The notes under the pieces: generated by a model
What the model saw: only the letters and a program-made list of their open reading frames with translations
Told to the model about the DNA's origin: nothing
Database searches by the model: none
Part shown: positions 14,366 to 19,464 of the stretch, in pieces
How the letters are laid out: every line of letters starts with the position of its first letter
Position numbering within the stretch: the first letter of the stretch is position 1
Position numbers and translations under genes: made by a program
Assembly (NCBI GenBank): GCA_022745215.1
Contig: JAIIWC010000032.1
Coordinates: forward strand, 1 to 19,464
From: Collinsella sp.
GTDB lineage: Bacteria; Actinomycetota; Coriobacteriia; Coriobacteriales; Coriobacteriaceae
Direction of reading: 5' to 3'
DNA length: 19,464 bases

Positions 14366-16135
14366 ATGGCAGCCTTGTTCACGACCCCCAAACGCAATGA
14401 CACTACCGCCGGAACCCATGTTGCCGAACCCGACGTTCGCCGTCGCATAGGACTCGCGCACGGCAGCTGGCGCCGCGTGACGCGCCGCATCGTCGCGGGC
14501 GCCGTGTGCGCGCTCACGGTGAGCTCGCTGCTCATGCCGAGCGTCTCGATCGCAGCGGAATGGGTCAAGGTCGGCGGCAACAAGTACAACACCGCGGCGA
14601 GCGACGAGGCCGGTACCTGGTCGTGGGACGGCGCCGACGACTTGAAGCTCAACAACTATAACGGCGGCGAGATCCAGGCCGCAGGCAAGCTCAACGTGAA
14701 TTACTCGGGAACCAACATCGTCACTGCCGAATGGATCGAAAGCATCAACGTTTCTCATGGCACTAACGAGAATGCCGAGCTCAATATCCAAGGCGACGCG
14801 GGCAGCACGCTCAGCGTGACATCTACTGAGGACGCTATCCTCTCCACGGGTAATATCAACATCGACGGAGCCGGATCCGTCAACGCCACGAGCACTGGGT
14901 TTGATGCCATCAATGCCGGGGGTGATCTCGCTATCAAAGGTTCGGGCAACGTCAACGCCACGGGTGCATCGGATGGCATCAGGGCAAACGGCAATATCAC
15001 GATTGACGACAGCGGAGCCGTCACCGCCAGGGCTACCGAGGACAAGGGTATTGGAACCGACAAGAACCTCACCATCAAGGGTGGCGGGACGGTCGAGGCA
15101 AGCTCAGCTGATGGTGAGGCCCTTTGGAGCGGCGGCAATATCAACATCTCGGACGGCAGCCAGGTCAAGGCAAGCTCCGAGAAAGACGCTGCCGTCGAGG
15201 CCAAGGGCAGCCTCGCAGCCACAAACGCCTCCCTCAACGTAAACGGTGTTGAATATGGCGTCTATGCCCACAAGGGCATCACCCTCGATCATGCAAACGT
15301 GACGGTCCGTGCAGGTAAAGGCAGATACGGTGGCGCCATCGCCCTCTTCACCTACCAGGACGACATCGTCGTCAAGAACGGCTCCACCGTGGACGCGTTT
15401 GCGGAAGGCGAGGTTTCGGCTGCATTCTCCACCAGAAACGATCGACCCAACGAGGAGGGTGGCCACATCTACATCAGCGACTCCGTTGTCAAGGCCATAG
15501 CCCGCTATGTCGAGAACGGCGACGGCCCCATCCCCTACAGCGAAAACCAAGATGGTGAGACGAGCCCCGAGCCCCAAGGCGAGAACATCGGCATCATCGC
15601 CCAGACCAGCGAGGGCGTCACACCCGCAGTCATCTCGATCATCCGCAGCAAGGTAACGGCCGAAGGAGATACAGCGGCAATCTTTGCCCGTGCCATGAGC
15701 GCTGACGGCAAGACAATCGGCACCATCAAGATTGAGAACGCCGCCATCCAGACGCCCGAAGGCGGCAAGGTCATTGACTATCGCAAGCTCCGTAACGGCA
15801 TCTACGAGGCAGGCCAAGCCATCGGCACGGGCGACGCTGTGATCGACTCCCCCTATAACGAAGCTGTCGCCAAGAGCATGGTCATCGCACCTCCCGAGGT
15901 AGCCAAGCCGGAAGACCCCAGGCCCGACGAGACCAAGCCCGCGGAGTCCAAGCAGGACCCCAAGCCCGAGGGCGCAAAGACGACCAAGACCGTTGCGGTT
16001 GCAACCGCGAAGGCCAAGGCCACCGGCGTGCTCGCGGCAACCGGCGACACCTCGGGTGCGGCCATCGTGGCAACCGTCCTTGCGGGAACAGCCGCTATCG
16101 CCGCAGGCACCATGGCGAGCCGCAAACGCTCGTAG
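14366..16135 (+). CDS. Secreted, sortase-anchored beta-helix surface protein, paralog 2
   Basis: 589 residues, clearly paralogous to the protein at 12307-14094. The signal region is nearly identical (MAALFTTPKRND, AHGSWRRVTRRIV, ALTVSSLLMPSVS, then IAAEW). The beta-helix rungs are recognisable (ILSTGNINIDGAGSVNATST, INAGGDLAIKGSGNVNATG). The distal half is closely kept (GVEYGVYAHKGITLDHANVT, GGHIYISDSVVKAIARYVE, AEGDTAAIFARAMS). The Pro/Glu/Lys stretch, LAATG (556-560), hydrophobic segment and RKRS tail match. Differences cluster in residues about 70-230, for example IVTAEWIESINVSHGTNE against TVKTEPDYTGAAIKAQDGT. Same probable role: a wall-anchored, possibly glycan-binding protein with altered specificity. 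A strong terminator follows at 16193. Confidence 0.85.
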   Translation: MAALFTTPKRNDTTAGTHVAEPDVRRRIGLAHGSWRRVTRRIVAGAVCALTVSSLLMPSVSIAAEWVKVGGNKYNTAASDEAGTWSWDGADDLKLNNYNGGEIQAAGKLNVNYSGTNIVTAEWIESINVSHGTNENAELNIQGDAGSTLSVTSTEDAILSTGNINIDGAGSVNATSTGFDAINAGGDLAIKGSGNVNATGASDGIRANGNITIDDSGAVTARATEDKGIGTDKNLTIKGGGTVEASSADGEALWSGGNINISDGSQVKASSEKDAAVEAKGSLAATNASLNVNGVEYGVYAHKGITLDHANVTVRAGKGRYGGAIALFTYQDDIVVKNGSTVDAFAEGEVSAAFSTRNDRPNEEGGHIYISDSVVKAIARYVENGDGPIPYSENQDGETSPEPQGENIGIIAQTSEGVTPAVISIIRSKVTAEGDTAAIFARAMSADGKTIGTIKIENAAIQTPEGGKVIDYRKLRNGIYEAGQAIGTGDAVIDSPYNEAVAKSMVIAPPEVAKPEDPRPDETKPAESKQDPKPEGAKTTKTVAVATAKAKATGVLAATGDTSGAAIVATVLAGTAAIAAGTMASRKRS

Positions 16136-16192
16136 ACGCCTCTGCGCACATGGCAGCTCCCGCGAAGGCCCCGAGTCCCAGCACCGTTTAAC

Positions 16193-16230
16193 AACGCCAC
16201 CGCCGAGCTCCCCTCCGGCGGTGGCGTTTT
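16193..16230 (+). terminator. Terminator after surface gene 2
   Basis: A perfect 13-base stem, AACGCCACCGCCG (16193-16205) with CGGCGGTGGCGTT (16216-16228), loop AGCTCCCCTC, and a TTTT run. Confidence 0.92.
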
Positions 16231-16342
16231 CCATATGCGTCCGCAGGGTATGCACGAGATTGTCTTTTGTCTAGCCCAACCTGCATGAGCCGGCGTGCGA
16301 CAATGGGGGCCGTCGATATCACAACGCCGAGAGAAGCCCGTC

Positions 16343-17008
16343 ATGGAAGCGCATCAAAAGCAGATAACCGTTCATGCACAGCATGCCGAAAGCGCACCAG
16401 TCATCTATCTTCCCGTGGTCATGGGCGACGGCGCGGAGGTTTATGAACGCTGCCGAGAGCTCAACTGCCCGCCCTTCACGCTTGTCGGCATTGGCAGCCT
16501 CAACTGGAATCGCGAGCTGAGCCCCTGGGGATGCGACGGAACCGTGCGCGATGCCGAGCCCTTTGGCGGTCAGGCTTCCGGATTTCTCGATGAGCTGTTG
16601 AACTGGATAATCCCAGAGGCCGAGTCGTCGCTTCCTCAGCCGCCCACCTGGCGCGGCATTGCCGGCTACTCGCTCGCGGGCCTCTTCGCGCTCTGGTCCC
16701 TCTGGCAAACCGACGCCTTTAGCCGCGCCGCAAGCGCATCGGGGTCGTTGTGGTTTCCCGACTTTGTCGATCGCGCCAGCACGGCCCCTTTTGCCGGCAA
16801 CCCGCAGGCCGTCTATCTGTCACTCGGCAAAAAGGAGACCAAGACACCCAACCGCATGATGCGGCATGTACTCGACGACACACGCGCGATGGAAGCGTTG
16901 CTCGTCGCGCGCGGCATTCCAACAACGCTGGAGCTCAACCCCGGCAATCACTTTGCCCAAACCGATCTGCGCATGGCACGTGGCATCCACTGGATATTGA
17001 CGCATTAA
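16343..17008 (+). CDS. Small alpha/beta-hydrolase, esterase (Fes/IroE-like) type
   Basis: 221 residues from the ATG at 16343. The nucleophile elbow is GYSLAG with Ser110, and the C-terminal GNHF gives catalytic His203; the segment SLGKKETKTPNRMM (about 160-173) carries the position where the acidic member or cap usually lies in the enterochelin-esterase/esterase-D group. Upstream IYLPVVMGDG and FTLVGIGSLNWNRELSPW fit the first strand and oxyanion region of that group. There is no signal peptide, so it is cytoplasmic. Substrate is unknown: a siderophore ester, an acylated sugar or another small ester are all possible. The start choice is modest (weak GAGAG upstream); a GTG at 16295 in frame would add 16 residues without homologous look. 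It converges on the uracil permease across a shared terminator. Confidence 0.78.
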   Translation: MEAHQKQITVHAQHAESAPVIYLPVVMGDGAEVYERCRELNCPPFTLVGIGSLNWNRELSPWGCDGTVRDAEPFGGQASGFLDELLNWIIPEAESSLPQPPTWRGIAGYSLAGLFALWSLWQTDAFSRAASASGSLWFPDFVDRASTAPFAGNPQAVYLSLGKKETKTPNRMMRHVLDDTRAMEALLVARGIPTTLELNPGNHFAQTDLRMARGIHWILTH

Positions 17009-17045
17009 AAATGACGCCCGCGCGTACGCATGGGCGCCATTTTTT
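17007..17045. terminator. Bidirectional terminator between hydrolase and uracil permease
   Basis: AAAAATGACGCCC (17007-17019) pairs with GGGCGCCATTTTT (17032-17044) with one mismatch (A17014 against C17037). A and T runs at the two ends let it act on both the hydrolase (ends 17008) and the permease (ends 17066 on the minus strand). Confidence 0.85.
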
Positions 17046-17065
17046 GATTCAGCTGGACGCAGTTG

Positions 17066-18400
17066 TTACTCAGCAGCCTCCTCAAGCTCGGAGACATCAA
17101 ACTCAAAGTCGTTACCCGGCAGGATGGCGTTAAGCACAATGCCCACCAGCGAACCCACGGCAAGACCCGAAAGCGAAATGGTCACGCCGCCCAGCTCCAA
17201 CACGATAGCACCGGCAGTGCTGTAAGCAATGCCGAGTGAAAGCACCAGCACCAGAGCGGCCACCAGCACGTTGCGGTTGTTCTGGAAATCGACCTGGTTC
17301 TCGATGAGGTTACGCACACCTACCGCACTGATCATGCCATAGAGCACGAGTGACACGCCGCCGATCACACACGCCGGCATGGCCGCAATAACAGCCGCGA
17401 ACTTGGGGCAGAACGAGAGCACAATGGCGCAACACGCGGCAATGCGAATCACGCGCGGGTCAAACACACGCGTCAGGGCAAGCACACCGGTGTTCTCGCC
17501 ATAGGTGGTGTTAGCCGGAGCGCCAAAGAGCGATGCGAGAATGGTCGCCAGGCCATCGCCAAGCAGGGTGCGATGCAGGCCGGGATCGGCAATGTAGTTG
17601 CGCTCGCAAGTCGAGCCGATAGCGGAGATATCACCAATATGCTCGATCATAGTCGCAAAGGCCAGCGGCATGATGGTGATGATGGCAGTCGTGGCAAGGC
17701 CGCTATCGAACTGAGGCCCAAAGAGCGCAAACACGGTGTTGTCCCACACGATGGGCAAGCCAACCCAGGGAGCGGCTGCGACGCCAGAGAAGTCGACCTC
17801 GCCCAGCGCAGCCGCAACGGCATAGCTCACCACAACGCCCAGCAGAATCGGCACGATCTTGACCATGCCGCGGCCCCAGATGTTGCAGATGACGATCACA
17901 GCCACAGCGACAACGGCAACAAGCCAGTTGGTCTGGCAGTTAGTAATAGCGGAACTTGCCAGGATCAAGCCGATGGAAATGACGATGGGACCAGTCACCA
18001 CCGGCGGAAAGAAGCGCATGACGCGCTTGGCGCCAAACGCGCGGAACAGGGCCGCCAGCACCGGATAGAGCAGGCCGGCGCAGGCTACACCCAGGCAGGC
18101 GTAGGGCAAAAGCTCGGCCTCGCCGTTGGGCGCGATTGCGGCATAACCGGCAATAAAGGCAAACGATGAGCCCAGGAAGGCCGGCACCTTACCACGCGAC
18201 AGGAAGTGGAACAGCAGCGTGCCCAAGCCGGCAAACAAAAGCGTTGCCGACACCGAGAGGCCGGTGAGCACGGGCACCAGCACCGTGGCGCCAAACATGG
18301 CAAACAGATGCTGCAGGCCGAGCAAAAACATGCGCGGACGGCCGAGCGACGATGCGTCGTAGATGGCATCGGTGACGGCGGGCGTCGAAGACTGGGACAT
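17066..18400 (-). CDS. uraA: Uracil permease (UraA/PyrP-type NCS2 transporter)
   Basis: 444 residues with the 14-segment NCS2 fold. Family landmarks in order: LGLQHLFAMFGATVLVP (from residue 27, with conserved His31), KVPAFLGSSFAFI (71-83), VVTGPIVISIGL (134-145), the substrate-binding MIEHIGDISAIG with Glu253, and GAPANTTYGENTGVLALT with Glu302. The last two acids correspond to the uracil-contacting glutamates of E. coli UraA. Likely role: proton-coupled uracil import for pyrimidine salvage. The ATG at 18400 follows AAAGGA at about six bases; in-frame codons further upstream (to 18610) overlap the neighbouring methyltransferase gene and encode no transporter-like sequence. The C-terminus ends in an acidic tail (VSELEEAAE). 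Confidence 0.94.
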   Translation of the reverse strand: MSQSSTPAVTDAIYDASSLGRPRMFLLGLQHLFAMFGATVLVPVLTGLSVSATLLFAGLGTLLFHFLSRGKVPAFLGSSFAFIAGYAAIAPNGEAELLPYACLGVACAGLLYPVLAALFRAFGAKRVMRFFPPVVTGPIVISIGLILASSAITNCQTNWLVAVVAVAVIVICNIWGRGMVKIVPILLGVVVSYAVAAALGEVDFSGVAAAPWVGLPIVWDNTVFALFGPQFDSGLATTAIITIMPLAFATMIEHIGDISAIGSTCERNYIADPGLHRTLLGDGLATILASLFGAPANTTYGENTGVLALTRVFDPRVIRIAACCAIVLSFCPKFAAVIAAMPACVIGGVSLVLYGMISAVGVRNLIENQVDFQNNRNVLVAALVLVLSLGIAYSTAGAIVLELGGVTISLSGLAVGSLVGIVLNAILPGNDFEFDVSELEEAAE

Positions 18401-18426
18401 GGATGTCCTTTCGAATGGAAGGGCGA

Positions 18427-18475
18427 TCGGGCATATCGGATAACCTGCCCGAACGATACGATCCGAACCATTGTA
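18427..18475 (-). promoter_or_regulatory. Candidate promoter and leader hairpin of uraA
   Basis: On the minus strand a -10-like TACAAT (18470-18475) lies about 70 bases before the start codon, without a clear -35. Its presumed leader contains a perfect stem, TCGGGCA (18452-18446) with TGCCCGA (18433-18427), and a 12-base loop. No T run follows and no PyrR-type loop was recognised. Confidence 0.35.
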
Positions 18476-18522
18476 CGCGATGCACCATGTCTCGCACGCG
18501 CCGTCACCTGCGAACGTTACTG

Positions 18523-19464
18523 CTACTTCCAAACACGCTCGGCAATGCGTTTGACCAGCGCGATCTTTGTCCATTGCTCGTCCTCGGTCAACTTGTTGCC
18601 AATCTCGCAACTAGCAAAACCGCACTGGGGCGACAGATACAGGTTCTCGAGCGGAACATACTTTGCAGCCTCGTGAATACGCTCGACGATGGCATCCTCG
18701 TCCTCAAGCTCAGCGGCCTTGGTGGTCACTAGGCCCAACACGACCTTCTTGCCGGGGGCAACGTACTTGAGCGGCTCAAAGCCACCGGCACGCGGCGTAT
18801 CGAACTCAAGGTAAAACGCATCGACGTTCTCGTGTGCGAACAGGTACGGCGCGATGGGGTCATAGCCGCCCTCGAAGGCATAGGTGGAGTGGTAATTACC
18901 ACGGCACACATGCGTGTTGATGACCAGGTCGTCGGGCTTGCCCTCGATGGCAGCGTTGTTGAGCGCCACGCCCAGCTCGGACACCTTTTGCAGGTCGACC
19001 GGGCTCATACCAGTCTTTGCCACAAAGTCGGTATCGCAATAGATGCCCCAGGTGCAGTCATCAAATTGAATGTTGCGGCAGCCTGCGGCATACAGGTCGG
19101 CAATCACGGTGCGGTATGCCGCCGCGATGGCGTCGGCGAGCTCTTCGTCGGTCTTATAGACAGCGCGCAGGCTCTCCTGCTGGCCATCGCAGCGGTCGAG
19201 CGTGACTTCGGAGAACGTCTGGATCGGCGCCGGAATAGTTTGCCGCGCGACCTGGCCCTCCCCCTCGAGCGCCTTGACAAATTTGAAGTGCTCGACGAAC
19301 GGATGGTTCTCGCCGCTAATGGGACCGGTTACCACGGCGGTGTCGGCGGTGGTCTCCTCATCGTGGAACATATAGCCCGTACGCGAGGTGCGACGCTCGA
19401 CGCCGTTCAGCCCCCACATAAAATCGAGGTGCCAGTAGCTGCGGCGGAACTCGCCATCGGTGAT
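18523..19464 (-). CDS. MetE C-domain-like (YxjG/YxjH-type) cobalamin-independent methyltransferase, 5' partial
   Basis: The frame is open to the right edge; the first visible residues are ITDGEFRRSYWHLDFMWG, so the start lies outside the window and 313 residues are visible. It resembles the stand-alone catalytic domain of cobalamin-independent methionine synthase. The zinc ligands expected for thiol activation are visible: His and Cys in NTHVCRGN, Glu in YLEFD, and Cys in LSPQCGFAS. The N-terminal TDGEFRR is typical of the YxjG/YxjH group. The reaction is probably methyl transfer to homocysteine or a related thiol, giving methionine; the methyl donor for these short forms is less settled than for full MetE. 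The uracil permease starts 122 bases downstream on the same strand. Upstream regulation cannot be seen. Confidence 0.88.
   Translation of the reverse strand: MTDGEFRRSYWHLDFMWGLNGVERRTSRTGYMFHDEETTADTAVVTGPISGENHPFVEHFKFVKALEGEGQVARQTIPAPIQTFSEVTLDRCDGQQESLRAVYKTDEELADAIAAAYRTVIADLYAAGCRNIQFDDCTWGIYCDTDFVAKTGMSPVDLQKVSELGVALNNAAIEGKPDDLVINTHVCRGNYHSTYAFEGGYDPIAPYLFAHENVDAFYLEFDTPRAGGFEPLKYVAPGKKVVLGLVTTKAAELEDEDAIVERIHEAAKYVPLENLYLSPQCGFASCEIGNKLTEDEQWTKIALVKRIAERVWK

Larger units (their letters stand above)
14116..16150 (+). repeat. Tandem duplication unit 2
   Basis: Second copy of the unit at 12054-14115: permease remnant, terminator copy, leader and surface paralog 2. Homology to unit 1 persists for 15 bases after the stop codon, up to CGCACA at 16145-16150, and then stops. 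Confidence 0.88.

Noticed and set aside
16259..16304. ATTGTC and GACAAT inverted pair before the hydrolase gene
   Set aside because: Six-base arms 34 bases apart are expected by chance, and nothing else supports function.

Overview
This window is GC-rich bacterial chromosome with short intergenic gaps, strong AGGAGG-type ribosome binding sites and frequent GTG starts. A bile salt hydrolase, a Kup potassium transporter, an AlaA-type aminotransferase fused to an XRE domain, and LAATG-anchored surface proteins together suggest a gut actinobacterium of the Coriobacteriia, most likely Collinsella or a close relative. The genus is inferred from protein character, not from any marker gene. No phage, insertion sequence, CRISPR array, tRNA or rRNA was seen, and no gene-free stretch exceeds 300 bases.

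Layout. 1-778 (minus, cut by the window edge): a winged-helix-like protein with an acidic N-terminus and an Arg/Gly-rich tail. 931-2346 (minus): a DHA2-type drug exporter. 2551-2961 (plus): a short peptide deformylase. 3037-4557 (minus): an XRE-AlaA fusion preceded by four GTTCAATT boxes. 4721-5578 (minus) and 5697-6608 (plus): a LysR regulator divergent from an EamA exporter, with an LTTR-type box between them. 6766-8994 (plus): Kup. 9076-10041 (minus): bile salt hydrolase. 10173-10592 (minus): a second deformylase-like protein whose HExxH glutamate is methionine. 10786-12099 (plus): an AzgA-type purine permease. 12307-14094 and 14366-16135 (plus): two paralogous secreted, sortase-anchored beta-helix proteins. 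16343-17008 (plus): a small alpha/beta hydrolase. 17066-18400 (minus): a uracil permease. 18523 to the right edge (minus): a MetE/YxjG-like methyltransferase, 5' partial.

The most informative structure is the tandem duplication at 12054-16150. The segment between the two surface genes holds a nearly perfect copy of the last codons of the purine permease gene plus its terminator. This shows that the surface gene was duplicated together with the 3' end of its upstream neighbour. The surface proteins differ most in their membrane-distal first rungs and little in signal peptide, distal rungs and anchor.

Functionally the window is a set of mostly monocistronic genes separated by convincing terminators. 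They cover nutrient salvage (purine, uracil, potassium), amino-acid metabolism (alanine, methionine), efflux, bile acid deconjugation and surface display. Several start codons are placed by ribosome binding sites rather than by the longest reading frame: the XRE-AlaA fusion, kup, bsh, the deformylase-like protein, both permeases, both surface proteins and the hydrolase.
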